Shown piece after piece: positions 10,552-22,502 of a stretch of DNA of 64,000 nt (its first letter is position 1; each line of letters begins with the position of its first letter). The notes below the pieces were generated by a model that saw only the letters and a program-made list of their open reading frames with translations, made no database searches and was not told the origin of the DNA. Position numbers and translations under genes: made by a program. Origin of the DNA: Psilocybe azurescens (lineage: Eukaryota; Basidiomycota; Agaricomycetes; Agaricales; Agrocybaceae); assembly GCA_023853785.1 (NCBI GenBank), contig JAJIRX010000670.1:1-64000 (forward strand). The letters run 5' to 3'.

Positions 10552-12532
10552 TCATGTAGGTCGCGTTCGTGTCACCGGCGATCGATTGGCTAGCGAGCCC
10601 AATGCATGCTCCGCGGCGCGCCGTCGTTCCACTTCTTGTTCTTTCATCCTTTCGGCCTCTTTGCGCTGAGTTGCTTCTCTCTGTAACATGTCTTCTAGAT
10701 CTCTAACCGCTTCACGGGACCTAGAGACCTCTAAATTAGCATTTGCCAGCTGTTCTGTGAGTCGGAGGGAGGTGGAAACCGCCTCCGCAGACGTGCGACG
10801 AAGAGTGGCAATTTCATGTCGCATGTGTTCCACAATATCCTCTCTGTTGTGCTCCAATGTCGAGAAGGGAGGAAGAGAAAAGATGGGTGAAGGTCTTGTC
10901 GGCACGAAAGCTCCAATCTGAGATTCGCGTCGGACATAAGGATGTATCATTTCTTCCTCGCTTTCAAACTCGTCATCAGAGATGGTAGGACCATTAGTGT
11001 TCATGCCATCTTCGGCTTCTGAGTCTTTAGAAGATGGTGGATAAGTGGATTCGCCACCAGAAAGTGGTGTAACCGGTGTCGACGGTTTCCGGTAACTGTG
11101 TAGATTAGTTTGTTGAGACACTGAATTGCGACGCGTGTCATGCTGATGCCGCCGTTGAGTATCCTGTTGGCGCTGTGCATCGTGTTGTCGTTGTGCTTCT
11201 TGCTGTCTCTGTGCCTCTTGTTGTCTCTGGATATCGTGTGCCCGAGAATCTTGAGGACGCTGGGACTCGTGTGGACGATGTGGGTGAAGATGAGTGGGAG
11301 ATTTTAGTTGTGGTGGGTAGTTTGGTGGTGGCGGATGGTGCTGTCGAGGGTCGTACATTGTAAGTTGTATAGGTGCGAATTGAGAAGTGTGTGTAATTGG
11401 GACTTGAGAGCCGCGCGCTGGAAGTGGAAGTGCCAATGGCGCCGAAATTGAAGGTTGTGGATTGCCTTGTGGTCGCGACTGCGGTGGTGGTTGGAGAGTC
11501 AAAGGTGAATGTAGTGAAAGTGTGTTGACTTGTGGAAGTGGTAAAGGTGGAGGAGGCGGGGCAGGATGAGTTTGTGGTTGAAATTGAAATTTGGTGGGCC
11601 CTGGAGGCACTAGCGACACAGGCGAGTTATCTCCCGATTTCGAGCCCGATCCCTTTTTCGCGGCTGCACTGGAACCTTCAGCATCCTTGTTCGGCCTGCC
11701 TCTCTTACGAGGACGTTTGGTACCAGGAGGGGCGGACAAATTGACAGTCCAATAAGATCCAAACCCAGGATCAGTAACAGGTCGTGGCTGACGCTCGAAC
11801 AGTCGATTAAGTGAAAGATGATGTCTAACTGATTGCTGTTTTATAGAAAGTTAAATGGGATAATGAACACGTGGAAACGGGGAACAACACAGGGCATGTA
11901 CCTTCCAAGTTTGTCCAGCCGACTTGTAATAAGGGTATTTTGATTCCATTGTCGCGTAGATTTCTCGAATAGTGAGTCGCTTTCGGGGCTGCCAAGGATA
12001 GCGCATCGAAGGATCACTGGAAGCGTGTGTTGTGGGCGCCCGTGGGTATCAGGAAGGCAGGCTAAGGTGTCCGGGCAGTCAGCGTGTGCCTTATGATCGT
12101 GCAGACCTAAGTCGATCTTTCTATCGTGTTTTTCCAGCCTCCTCCTCGGCGCAGGCTCTGTGGCTTTATCCGCCCGTTTGCCGTCCTTTCGAGTGGTGAC
12201 GTGATCATCCTTATTATCTGATTGTGGCCCATCAGGGTGTGAGCCCTCCGCCTCCTCCAGTACCACAGACCTGAGTTCCGGACGAGGTGGGGGCTCATCG
12301 AACTCCTCCTCCTCAGCGGACTCTTCATCAAGTTCATCAATTTCGTCATCAGATACTGGGGAAATTTCGTCCTCTCCTGATGAAGTATCAGTCGGCTCTG
12401 GCTCGGTCTCGACTGCCAATCTGGGGAGTAGCCCTGTTCAGCTGCTGGTTCATGAGAGATCTGCTTGCAGACATACATTGGTGACTGATTGCCACTTGAA
12501 TCTGGGTTGAGTAGGTCGTGGAGGTGGGACAT
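10552..12532 (-). CDS. Forkhead (winged-helix) transcription factor
   Basis: The start MSHLHDLLNPDSSGNQSP is joined by a 56-nt intron to a very acidic segment (DEIDELDEESAEEEEF). The forkhead domain reads DCPDTLACLPDTHGRP, LPVILRCAILGSP, KRLTIREIYATMESKYPYY, then across an intron QSVRHHLSLNRLFERQPRP and GFGSYWTVNL. Helix 3 (SVRHHLSLN) is the DNA-reading helix. Basic RKRGRPNK follows, resembling an AT-hook. The rest is low complexity: Pro/Gln-rich, QRQQEA-type repeats, an acidic stretch, and a C-terminal coiled coil of about 80 residues (ATLRRTSAEAVSTSLRLTEQ) ending SPVTRTRPT. One frame break sits inside the DNA-binding domain at G-run 11985-11988, where a single extra base joins ILGSP to KRLTIRE. 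It is a sequence-specific nuclear regulator; its targets and any fruiting or cell-cycle role are not visible here. Confidence 0.88.
11110..11240 (-). repeat. Imperfect 18-bp coding repeat (QRQQEA) in the forkhead gene
   Basis: The plus strand shows repeated cctcttgttgtctctgtg-like units, read on the minus strand as QRQQEA, QRQQEA, QRQHDA, QRQQDT. It is a polar Gln/Arg-rich linker likely to vary in copy number. Confidence 0.6.
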
Positions 12533-12776
12533 GGTGGTTAACGGGTAGGCGCTGGGGACAAGCTGGACCAACAAGTGGGAAATCGTCAATCGTGGGTCCA
12601 CGAAGGTCCAAGGTGATTGCGATCACATTCGGCTCAGGTGAGGCGTTATGTAACCAATTCAATCTCATCTCATTGTAATCCCATTTAAGTTTTGATCGTC
12701 AATCCATCAAAAGATTAGATTCTCACTCGTCCCTTCACTAATATACAATTTATATACTATGCTATGTACATATCCT

Positions 12777-15700
12777 TCAAATCCCATACTGTCCAAAGTC
12801 ATACGTGTAATTCAGGTTGCTGTTGTTGTGACTGTTCCCAGCCGTCATCCCGTAGTCTCCCACCTGCGGCACTCCAGTCGTATTAATACTTTGTTCCCAC
12901 TGGTTCGTCCCGTCCCCGACTTGCAGGTTCCCAGACGCTCCTCCAACATTATTCATCGCCTGCTGCATGTCAGACGTAAAATCCGTACTGGTCGGATACT
13001 GCGCATTCTGCGAGGTCTGTATAGGATAGCCTCCACCCTGGTTCATTCGTGGCCACCATTCGTAACCAGGATAGTAAGAAGTTGATGGTTCCACACCAGG
13101 AATTTCTAAGCCAAGCATGTGTGCCATCAACCGCGTACTGATTTCCTGTACCCCGTTTGCGTTCTCGTTGACCATTTCGTTGCCCGAGTGATCCGGCGTG
13201 CCAGACGGTCGAAACATTTCACGTTGGAGATAGTCCGACGACTTCTCTTCCCCAAAGGCATCTTGAGCTCCTCTCTTGTTTCGATCGGTATACGGATATT
13301 GTGGTGGGGAACGTATAGGCTGGGCAAGTGGATGCGCCTGAGCTCGCAGATGAACTCCATTCAGTAACTCCCAAGCTCGAGAAGCACTCGGCCAAACAAC
13401 CTGTTGACCATATAAAGAGTCAGTCAAACTCCAAAAGTGTATTTAAATACAACCCACCTCCATTTCTTTGAGAGCTATCATGCAATTCTGCAATGCAACG
13501 CTAGCTTCAATATTATCCGGTCGAACAGTCACTAGAATGATCTCCGATTAGCGCCCAAGTAAAATTATCTTGGTATCCTCGGCAACGTACGTGTCAGAAT
13601 GTGCATTATTCTGAAAAACGAGTCAGACTCGGAACCACAAATGATAAGAAACGTACGTACGCTGCGGCAAGAAGATACGATGTTAAAAATGGGGAAGCCT
13701 TCTTCATCGTAAAGGTTTCACGATAACTTGTCACTAATGTTTGTTTCGGTATGTTATTCTCGGTGATAAGAGAAGAATATTACCGATTGAAATGATATGA
13801 CACGCTGCGGAATGAGACAGATCAAATGCTCTTGTGCCAACACTCGACCGATGAAGCGTCTGTGTTTGTCTGCGTCGAAATAAGTGAACCTCTATCTGGA
13901 AGGCAAAGTCCAAAGTCCGTACCCTTTCCAATTGGGTATGCTAAGATTATCGTATGAATAAACGCGACATGTACGGAACATAGAAAAGCTCACAAAGCAC
14001 GATGAAGTAACAGCACAGCACCCCAATAGCGGACATGCAAGTACAATATTTGCGGTGGTGGCGTGAGTTTCTTGCCTGAACCATCATAGTGAAGTTCATC
14101 GGGAAGAGTGATATACCATTGGTCCAATCGGCTCTCCAGATCCGCTAGCATGGCTTGTCGTGTGGCACTTGACCTGGAGCGTACTGGGTATATCTGTGTC
14201 ACAATAGCACCCAGGATGACGGCTTGTTTGAACCAAAATATGAGAGAACGGAACGGACAGAGGGTAGCTCTGGAACACACCTAGTCTAGATGTGGCACAG
14301 AATGCACTCATCACCCGACCGGGAACAGGAGGATAAGCTATGTTATCCCTGGTTAAGCTAGGCTGCCATAATTGTCGATCTTGCACCTAGCATATGTCCA
14401 AATATTAGATATGAGTGAGATCTGCAATGAATGCAAAATGACTGACTGGATCGACACTAGGTAACGGGGTATCGAAGTCTTCATCTTTGATCATAGTCGG
14501 ACGACCTGCAAAGACGTTGAGGGGTCAAGAGCCAGTCTGAATGCCAAGAAGCGTACCCATATATATAGATCCATATCTGACGCGCCAATTAAATCATTAC
14601 TTCAAATAAGACCCTTGTCGCAATCTTACCTGTCTGTTAGAGTGCATGCCCACCATATCTGACGTCTAGTCTGCGTCTCTTCAGGCGAAAACAGGTCATG
14701 CCCATGCATCTTCCATCCCGCAGAGTCGCAATTTAGACCGAGATCGAAAGCCTGCAGTCGGTCAAATGAAAATTCAGTCATTGTCAACCAGAAAAGCTAC
14801 CGACCATTCGGATACCCGAGCCTTATAGTGACCATTCAGTACATCATCTACATCACAATCGCTACAGAAAAAACATACCAATAAATATCCATCCCTGCTC
14901 CATCGAACCTATCCCAAACTCCCTATACCCCAAGAGCAACAAAGCCTGCACTGTAGACGGTCGAGATATATGAAATACATTTGCTAAAAGAATATGAATA
15001 AACCCTCCAAGAACGCGGGAAATCACTTGTTTACTCAAGATTTTGCGTGCATGGTCGAGATATTCATACCCTGCGTCCCACATCTTGTTACCTTCCCGAG
15101 CAGGAGGTTGGTCGGCAACATAACGGGCAGCAACGGCGAACATCGAGAACAACAGTAGACGGGTGACTTCCTGAGTCGGCTCTGGTCTAGGCGAGGAGTA
15201 TGTAGATCCCGTACTTGCGGCGCCAGGAGAATCTCTAAAGTCTTGTCTCTCACTGATACTGTTGTCAAAAAACAATGTAATCGAAGGCAGAGCGTTCGCT
15301 AACCTTTGCTTTCTGGAGTTGTATTCTGACAGGAATCTTGTTTTGTGAATGACAGGAAAAACTGGGTGGATATTAATGAAATAGAGGTCAATGAGTTCGT
15401 CTTGAATGTTTTGCGGAGGTAGATCAATGTGTGGATAGGGTTGTGGTTGCGTGTCGATGCCAAATTTAGAAGGGGGCCAAACTCTCGCCATTGGTAGGCG
15501 CCTAAAGATATCATGAAGAGATAGAATCAGATTTGCATCATGGGGACATACCATACACCGCCCTCTATTCGATCATCTGTGCGCTCATTCCGACCAAGCA
15601 GGTGTAGCCCACTTGCTTGACCATGAAAACGAACCTTAGAGGAGTCATTTAGCACGGAGTAAAACACGGTCTAACTCAATATCTCACCTCTTGATTCTCG

Positions 15701-16830
15701 TCTAATGACAACTGGCCCATTCCCTCGGATGCATTTTTCAGTTCGTCGGTTTCATCTACACGATAATTGAGTAAAAGAAAGGACATTTACTTGAATGATA
15801 TAAATAAAGCATACCCGGGGCAGGATCAATCGTATATAATGTATTCCAGTTCGATGGTGACGATCCGTTGTTATCGTTTAATCGCCTCCGCCGTGATGAG
15901 GGAGCTCCTTGCTCATCAGGCATTCGTGTACTTGTGCTTGTGATAGGACCAAAAGCTAGACGTTTAGAAAGGTTGTCTTGCCACTCCTTGGTCGGTACAA
16001 CGGAGAGACCATGGTCTTAAAAAGCAGTCAGTGGAGCGCAAAACAAAGGATAAAATAAAATCCAAACTCACCCTGATTTGAAGACACAATTTCTCTTGAT
16101 ACCCGTGACTGCCTGCGAGCCCTCGATGAATCAGCATGTGCGCTTTCGTTACTCTTCAGAATCGAGGCAAAAAGTCTTCTTTAGTTGCATCGGCTCGTTG
16201 TGTTCGTCGGCCTGATGGGCCCTATGTATGATATCATCGTTGAGAGTCGCTGCGATGCAGTGTAATTGAAGTACGCACGTATGGGCCCGAGTCGACTCTT
16301 CCGAGAATTTCTCTAGCAAGATCATCCTGCCGAAGATCAGAGACAACACTCTGCACCCTCGGATCGGGACATTGAAGAATAGACCCTAGCAGTGCTTCTA
16401 CCTGGTGCCACCGCTGCTCGATAGCATGGATATAGCCTTTCGGTGGTCCACGTTTATAACTAGGCCCTGTTACGGTATTGAATATGAGTGAAAACCAAGA
16501 ACAAGGTCCAATCGCACGATGGCATACCTAAAAAGTGCAGGCTGATTTGAAAGTGTTGAATGAGACATCGTGAGGAGCGTAGATCTAGGACGACTTGCCT
16601 GTTCCCGTCAAGGCGCAGCTTTTGCAAGTCTTCGAATCTCCTCCAGATCTCTCGCATTTACTCTTTGTCTTGCGACATTGATCACAAGCTGAGATCAAAG
16701 GTCAACAGGTGCGAAACTTGGAAGAAGTAGGGAAAGAGCTACCTCGGCTGCTTCTCTTCCTGGAAGTAGTCTGTGCATCGTCTAGATGGTGGTGCTCATC
16801 GTCTGAAGGATCCGATTCATGCCACTCCAT
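12777..16830 (-). CDS. Zn(2)-Cys(6) fungal-specific transcription factor
   Basis: The start MEWHESDPSDDEHHHL leads to SRKRSSRACDQCRKTKSKC, then KTCKSCALTG, which with a further Cys (MPSCDWTLFLGPSYKR) makes the binuclear zinc cluster; introns cut it twice. GPPKGYIHAIEQRWHQVEAL is the linker helix of XlnR-like factors. The middle-homology domain (Fungal_trans) follows: IDLPPQNIQDELIDLYFINI, HPVFPVIHKTRFLSEYNS, RLLLFSMFAVAARY, GYREFGIGSMEQGWIFIGM. Then come DLESRLDQWYITLPDELHYD and RYWGAVLLLHRAL. The C-terminus is Asn/Gly/Tyr-rich and ends YDFGQYGI. At least ten introns are present. It should bind CGG-type sites in the nucleus; similarity to carbohydrate or xylan regulators is only at architecture level. 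Its stop is 244 bp upstream of the forkhead start in the same orientation, so two regulators lie side by side. Confidence 0.88.
16528..16598 (-). other. Probable GC-AG intron inside the zinc cluster
   Basis: Read on the minus strand, the exon ends GGGAACAG and is followed by gcaagt, the consensus of the minority GC donor class; the intron ends ttttag before the exon carrying the last cluster cysteine. No GT donor nearby keeps the frame. Length is 71 nt, like the other introns. Confidence 0.55.
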
Positions 16831-17593
16831 TTGTTCTGAACAACAATGAGAGTGTAAGTAAAGAAAGAAAGGTTAGGACCAGTAGCAATAAGTAGAGTCA
16901 TTGAAATGACTGATCTGAGCCTGAGACGCGAATGTCCGCACGTGAGCGCTTGTCATGGATGATCGAGCCGCAGCCGCCGGCGATCATTCACACACAGCCA
17001 GCTTCATGGTCTCTTCAACCCAGCTCCTTGGTCAACTTCCAACTCTTTCGGCAATACTTCCTCTTCAGTTTATCTCCGTGACTCACTCACCGCCACCCTC
17101 CGTTCAAACAAACTTGGCGCCTGACGATTCGGAACATCTCCAATTCCCCCATTTCCCGAAGTATCCCGATGGTATTCCGCTTAGATGTGTATATAAACAC
17201 ATACACTGTCGCTCATTCGCAACCTAATTTCTTAACGATCACGCACGCCCGGGCGTGAGAAGCAGGCAAATCTTGGTAAATGTATCTCGGAACTTACTTC
17301 GTGTGCTATTATCAGTTATCTCCCCGTTCGTTTCAAGAGTCATGAGACACGAGTGGTATACTAAGCTCACACTGTCTGCCATCTCACTTCATGAGGTCTC
17401 TGCCCTAGAAGGTCCAGTAAAGCCGTAATAGAAGTTTCGCTAATTGAGAAGAAATGATATAGAAATACACGAAGCCTTTATTTCAAAGGGCTAAATGATA
17501 GCGGTGTTAATATGAAAGCATCCATGGACCGTGCCAGTTGAGCAGTCTGGTGAAAATACGTCAAGAAAGCGCCAATCGATCAAAACACAGCTG
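16831..17593. other. Intergenic: Zn2Cys6 promoter and NIPSNAP 3' flank
   Basis: A 763-bp spacer between two minus-strand genes. One open frame (16955-17227 plus) has no domain and lies in the presumed promoter, so it is not called. Confidence 0.5.
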
Positions 17594-18698
17594 CTATACC
17601 TTTGAAACCGTCTCTGCCCAACCATCGATTTGCCATGCTTTCTCCCGGATATCTTTCCGCGACTGCAGGTCTCTAGATTGTGTCAACGATTTAATGGTTT
17701 CTAGTCAAAAACCCGAACTGTCTGTCACTTACGGATACTGCCACATATGATGCACCTGATGCAAACGTCCCACTTGCGAAAACCATGCTCCAACGGGTGC
17801 AACGGACTTACGGCGCGCTTCGATACCTCTTCTCCTGTAAAAGCACATCCGTCAAAACCTGGGAAATAAAACTGACTGCATACCAAACGCACCATGTGTT
17901 CTCCCATTCAAGAAGCGTTCCTGGCTTCAACTGGTAAGTCCTCAGCTCGAAAATCCCCCTTCAGCATGAGGAGGAGCTGTTGGCAAGATGGCGAACTCTT
18001 GGTTCAGCTGCGTTGTACGTGAAGTGAGGAAGGGGAGCATGGATCGATAGGCTTCAAGGTGCTGTGTACGTACCCCATCAGGCAACCATACAATCGAAAG
18101 ATGTCAGAGCGCACCTCGGATGATCTGACAAGTTGTGTAGTTTTGTCGTATCCTGCATAGTTCTCGTACTCCAAAATGTGAACAAATGCATCCTGATCCC
18201 CAACCAGAGTCTCCCAATTTCCGGTGAGTTTGACGCCGAGCCTGGAGTCCTCCTGAATCCCTTTGTAGTAACGTTCACTATGTGCCCGAACCTCAGCATC
18301 TGCCACGCTTAACAGAGCACCAGTCAAGCGAGGACTTACGCGGCCTTCTTGTATTCCTCAACCTTGTCGGGCTTCACGCGATGGGCTGAGGACAACCGTC
18401 AGACATTTAGAATGCACAAGAAAACGTAAACATTGTGTGCTCGTACTCTCGAAACCATGGATATATTTCCCCCTTCCTACCAATCGTGAGTGCTGCTGGA
18501 TATCAAGGTCCCCCGCCTGCTTAGCCTCAGGGGATCCATGTAGTAAAGACTACGCATGCAGTTGTAGTCAGTAACACGGCGTTCATAGCCCACTGAAGGG
18601 CTCCAAGCAACCAACAAAACTACCTGTACAGAGATGCCACGTTTCGCGGTGCCCAGTACTCCAGGTGTGGCCACACGACGAGCAGCTGTGACGAACAT
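17594..18698 (-). CDS. NIPSNAP family mitochondrial protein
   Basis: The first exon MFVTAARRVATPGVLGTAKR is basic, Ala-rich and lacks acidic residues, as in a mitochondrial targeting signal. It continues EAKQAGDLDIQQHSRLVGRG, KYIHGFE, HRVKPDKVEEYKKAA, LGVKLTGNWETLVGDQDAF, VHILEYENYAGYDKT. These are the two half-domains of the NIPSNAP (ferredoxin-like) fold. The C-terminal half reads LKPGTLLEWENTW, PVGAWFSQVGRLHQVHHMW, QSRKDIREKAWQIDGWAE, ending TVSKV at 17594. It has about seven short introns and no frame break was found. In animals NIPSNAP proteins bind the mitochondrial matrix/outer membrane and act in mitophagy signalling; in fungi the role is undefined. Confidence 0.88.
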
Positions 18699-19496
18699 TC
18701 GATGATAGTCGTATTAACAAAAAAACAGAGAGCAAGAATGAATGAGAGCAAGCGGCGTAAAGCCAGCATCACCGCACGCTGTATTCGCGTATACCCCAGG
18801 CGAGTATGACGTAAGCGGAGACCCACCTGTGCAATTGGAAATTCAACTCTAGGAGACATCTGTATATTTCTTCGACCGTAATTTTGGGTACGATCTATAC
18901 GCGTTAAGCAAATATGTATGGCTTTCGTTATACCCAGCTGCCCATCTATTATAATAAAAGAGCTCAGACTCTTTCTCACGAGATACAAATCACCATTTTG
19001 ATTGGCTTAGACAAATATGCAATCTGATTGGCTGGTCAGCGTCTCCCAGTTTTGGGTGGGGAGCTTGGGGGCAACGTAAATTGATTTCTGAAGCATTCTC
19101 AAACCTTCCGTGCTAACTGGGCACAAGATGTCAGCGACAACAGATGCCTGTGCATCTCTGGAAACTTCTAGAATTTTTGTAGGTGAGAGTATAAAAATGG
19201 CCATTTATTAACAGTACTGGTGGGGTACACTGGAAGAAACAACTGGCCCAAGATTGAGAGGGATGCGTCAACTTACTCTACATAGAAGTATGTACTAGCT
19301 GAAGGCTCTCAAAAAGGAGGGAGAGTACAGCTATGAGTCTGTAATGAATGGCTTTGTTCATTTTTGGCTGCATCGGGTTGCTGCAAAGTTTGTCCCTCAT
19401 GCGGTTGACAACTTCCTCTTTTGCCATGTTAGGTTTTTTTTTTTTTTTGAATTCTCTGGATTATCGTGCAACAAGTAAACTAACCTAAACTAACTA

Positions 19497-19585
19497 CTAA
19501 GATGCACAGGTTGGAGACGTACCCAACCTGTCTGCGAAAGGGTCTACCTAAGTACAGCTATATGAATTGTAAACTGGCATCTTAG
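19497..19585. repeat. 89-bp element bounded by 9-bp inverted repeats
   Basis: CTAAGATGC at 19497-19505 is the exact inverse of GCATCTTAG at 19577-19585. Inside, ACAGGTTGG (19506-19514) and CCAACCTGT (19523-19531) make a second perfect 9-bp hairpin. This resembles a very short MITE-like or structured RNA element. No clear target-site duplication was identified. Confidence 0.5.
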
Positions 19586-19589
19586 GTTC

Positions 19590-19606
19590 CCCGTGCGAAG
19601 CACGGG
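19590..19606. repeat. Perfect hairpin CCCGTGC-GAA-GCACGGG
   Basis: A 7-bp GC-rich stem with a 3-nt loop lies directly after the 89-bp inverted-repeat element. Helitron 3' ends carry such a short hairpin, but the expected CTRR terminus followed by T was not found convincingly on either strand. Confidence 0.5.
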
Positions 19607-19742
19607 TCACTGCTGTATCGATTATACCACCTCATTTATCCCATCTTCACACATCAAATCGTCACCCTACCCGAATAAACACAACGATAACCCCTGACCC
19701 CAGGATTCCGAAATTAAACGAAAACGTGAGGCGATCATTGCC

Positions 19743-21468
19743 TCATTCAACAAATATTTCATGGATATTCCACTTCTCTTGCACGTCTTTCAACAAGCGC
19801 ACCCTATAGAACCGCCGAACAGCGCCTCTGCATGCGGTTCTACACGCTCTTAACGGCACCTTAAGTTGATATTCGGGCTCCAACACGTCGGAACACTTAA
19901 TCGAGTCAGACACACACTCCTCCTAAGCAGAAAGAAGAAATGCCATAACGTCGGCCACAGAAGGGTGGCTAGTTATAAAAGGCTTACCCATATTTTTCCG
20001 TCTCGGGAGACTTCAAAAATAGCATTCTGTAGAATAGCTTCGGTCTCTCGTCCGATCACCAATACAAATGTGGATTGAATGGAGGAAAAGGACCGAATCA
20101 TATCCAACACAATCCAATCGTCCGCCTTCGCATCTGTGCACACTTGCCTTCAGCCATTGAATATTGTATAATAGAACAAAGCCAGGACTCACTATCGGCG
20201 CTACGGAAGGCCGTCTCGAACCGCCCATCCACCATATTCGATGGTGGGAATTGAAGATAATGCAATCTCCTGATTTCCCCTAGCAATTCTAACCTGCGTT
20301 TTTCTACTTTGAGCATATCTGAAACCACCGAGACAAGCGAACTGTCAAGGCCCTCCGGAAGCAAACGGATAGAGGTTTCCAGTAAGCACAACTCGCGTTG
20401 ACACGGAGCACGGGAAATTTCCACGGCCACCTCACTCTCTGGATGCGGTGGAAAGCGGACATAAGGTAGACTCGATGGTTGAGAATTTGTAAGTGATATA
20501 GAATCTAAAAGATTTGCTGCTTTGATCTGTGTTGTGTTTCTGGAGGTTATTGCAAAAATAAATATCAAAGAAAGAATAATAACTACAATATGTCGATTAT
20601 TTCTTTCCTCTCCCTCTACACCAACTGTAAACGGCTGGCCACCCCTAGCGGAATTCCAGGATCAAACCACCTTTCAGGAATAACATTGCTGAGTATGGTG
20701 AAATAATTGTCCGCCATTTTGTGTTCCTCGTCAGAAAGGTGTAACCTGTCGAGTAAGGACAAAAAGTCAACAGCTAAAGATCGTCGAATGATGGTACCGT
20801 AGCCCAGCCAGGAAAAGGTCGTATGAACCAAGTCTTCAATCATGGTAGTGCGCAATTGACTGGAAAGCATCTCCTCTGGTGGCAGTAGATGAATAGACTC
20901 TAAGGAATTTTCATTCATTCGAAGGGCTAAAATCTTTATGGTATCGGGTCGAACAAGGTAGTCGTCATCCTACGCAATGGTTCAGTCAAATGGCCAGGAC
21001 AAATTAAAGGATACAGACCTGGATAAAACAAGCCGCGGTGTCAGCTTGTGCACAAGCCATATATCGTGCCTCGAAATATAAATTCTCGGGAGAGTTGATG
21101 ATTTTCAGTGCCTTTTTCGGACACGTAGTATTGACGAAATCCTGTCAGAAAGGTCATTAGTCACCACACTAGTAGAGATATCTATGAAAGTTACGCACTT
21201 CATATGATAACGGAAGAGGATTATTGTTCCATACAAGGACACTTTTCACAGTATTCTCCAGTAAGTGTTCGCACATGGTTGAAGTGATCAGTCTGACGTT
21301 GTCAAACCGGGACCAGTTCAAGATGACGACCGTTGTGTTGAGCGCATTTCCCTGTGTATGGTCAGCCTCCGTCAATATAACTCGAGAGGTATCATCTGGC
21401 GTCCCAATGAAGATTGAAAGAAGAGAAACGACAACAACAGCAATCGAAATATCAAGGCATGTCAACAT
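19743..21468 (-). CDS. GT64-like glycosyltransferase (type II membrane protein)
   Basis: The start MLTCLDISIAVVVVSLLSIF is a short N-terminus followed by one hydrophobic segment, typical of a Golgi type II anchor. The catalytic part follows: TTVVILNWSRFDNVRLI, SVLVWNNNPLPLSYE, INSPENLYFEARYMACAQA, then CFIQ and, across an intron, DDDYLVRPDTIKILAL, whose DDD is the probable metal/nucleotide-sugar site. Later parts read FSWLGYGTIIRRSLAVDFL and ADNYFTILSNVIPERW. A missing G at run 20642-20645 (plus-strand C) separates PLG from GQPFTVG. After DGRFETAFRSAD, an intron leads to DDWIVLDMIRSFSSIQ and GRETEAILQNAIFEVS. The stop at 19743 is the least certain part. The fold resembles exostosin-type GT64; the donor sugar is unknown. 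Confidence 0.72.
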
Positions 21469-21647
21469 TGTACACCATCCATTACTTGTTGAGTGGCTGC
21501 AACTCTCAAGAAGCAATCTGCAGCCGTTTTGATTTCAACCCATGATGATGATCGTGAGAACGGTCTACCTTTCTGGGCATGAGGGAAAGGATATACAATT
21601 TGAAGTCAAAGTTGAGAGTAGGTAATGAACAGAAAGGCGCAGCGTGA

Positions 21648-22502
21648 TCAATCCATCCTCCCCTTCAGTGTACGTGTGACAACTCTGTCTTTCGTTCTAT
21701 ATAAAAAAGGCGGACACTCATTAGCAGATATAAGCGAAATTGGCTGGAATATACTGACATTACATGCACAATGCAGCCCCAACCGGAGAATGCATCACGA
21801 TCGACTGCATTCATCAGTGTCTGTGAGATGGTCTCAAACAGATCCTCAGGTCCCAAGTCTGGTTCCCAGAGACCTTCAGCAACACCATACAATTTCGTGC
21901 TTGCCGTGCCTGCAACGACGAAGTCCTTTGCGAAGTTTAGGCACCCAATAAGATCTGTGGCCGCAATAAAGGGTTTCACGCCGCCTGATGGTGTCTTTGA
22001 GATGCCAGCCATTACAGGCTCGACGAAGTAAGGCCCGAAACGATGTTCGTAAAGCGTTGAAGATACGAGATGGGCAAACGTTTCTGGTTCGATTTCACGC
22101 TCTTCTTTAATGGTATACATGTTGAGTCTGAAGCGGAGGCGCTCGTGTCTAGACAGATTAAAACCCTTCAGCAAGAGTCCTTTCCTAATGGCAAGATATA
22201 TGGCTCACACTGTCGTAACATCTGTTGCAAGACCAGGAAGACCGAGGAAGATTCGATCAGTAACAGGGAATATCTAAACAAAAGGTCACTACGCTTCATA
22301 GGAAGATCGACTGCAAGAACTTACCCTTTGAAAGTTCGAAGAGATTCCAAGGGCTTGATTTCCCATACGTAAATCCGATGCAATGGCTACACAGTCCTTG
22401 CCCACCATGGCTATCACGGAGCCACCGTTCTGATCCATGATCGACTATATACCAGGTCAGCGAAGGATAGATACATAAGCATTAAAATGACAGGCTCACC
22501 AT
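21648..22502 (-). CDS. PUP3: 20S proteasome subunit beta-3
   Basis: This is a non-catalytic beta subunit of the 20S core particle (yeast Pup3, human PSMB3). The first exon is only the ATG; after an intron comes SIMDQNGGSVIAMVGKDCVA, then IASDLRMGNQALGISSNFQR. Family-diagnostic blocks follow: RLRFRLNMYTIKEEREIEP, FAHLVSSTLYEHRFGPYF, KPFIAATDLIGCLNFAKDF, GTASTKLYGVAEGLWEPDL, EDLFETISQTLMNAVDRDAF. The last intron begins after HVI and the final exon reads TKDRVVTRTLKGRMD. No catalytic Thr is expected for this subunit, and none is seen. No frame break was found. The gene is divergent from MOCS1 with 282 bp between the start codons and 180 bp from the glycosyltransferase start. Confidence 0.93.

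Larger units (their letters stand above)
18699..19742. other. Intergenic with poly-T tract and inverted repeats
   Basis: This spacer holds the NIPSNAP promoter and the glycosyltransferase 3' flank. It contains a 15-nt T run (19434-19448), a small inverted-repeat element and a hairpin, annotated separately. Open frames here have no recognisable family. Confidence 0.55.

Noticed and set aside
16955..17227. 90-codon plus-strand frame upstream of the Zn2Cys6 gene
   Set aside because: No domain, introns or homology; it lies in the expected promoter.
19497..19606. Helitron 3' terminus
   Set aside because: The hairpin is suggestive, but no CTRR end followed by T could be placed on either strand and no Rep/helicase remnant is nearby.
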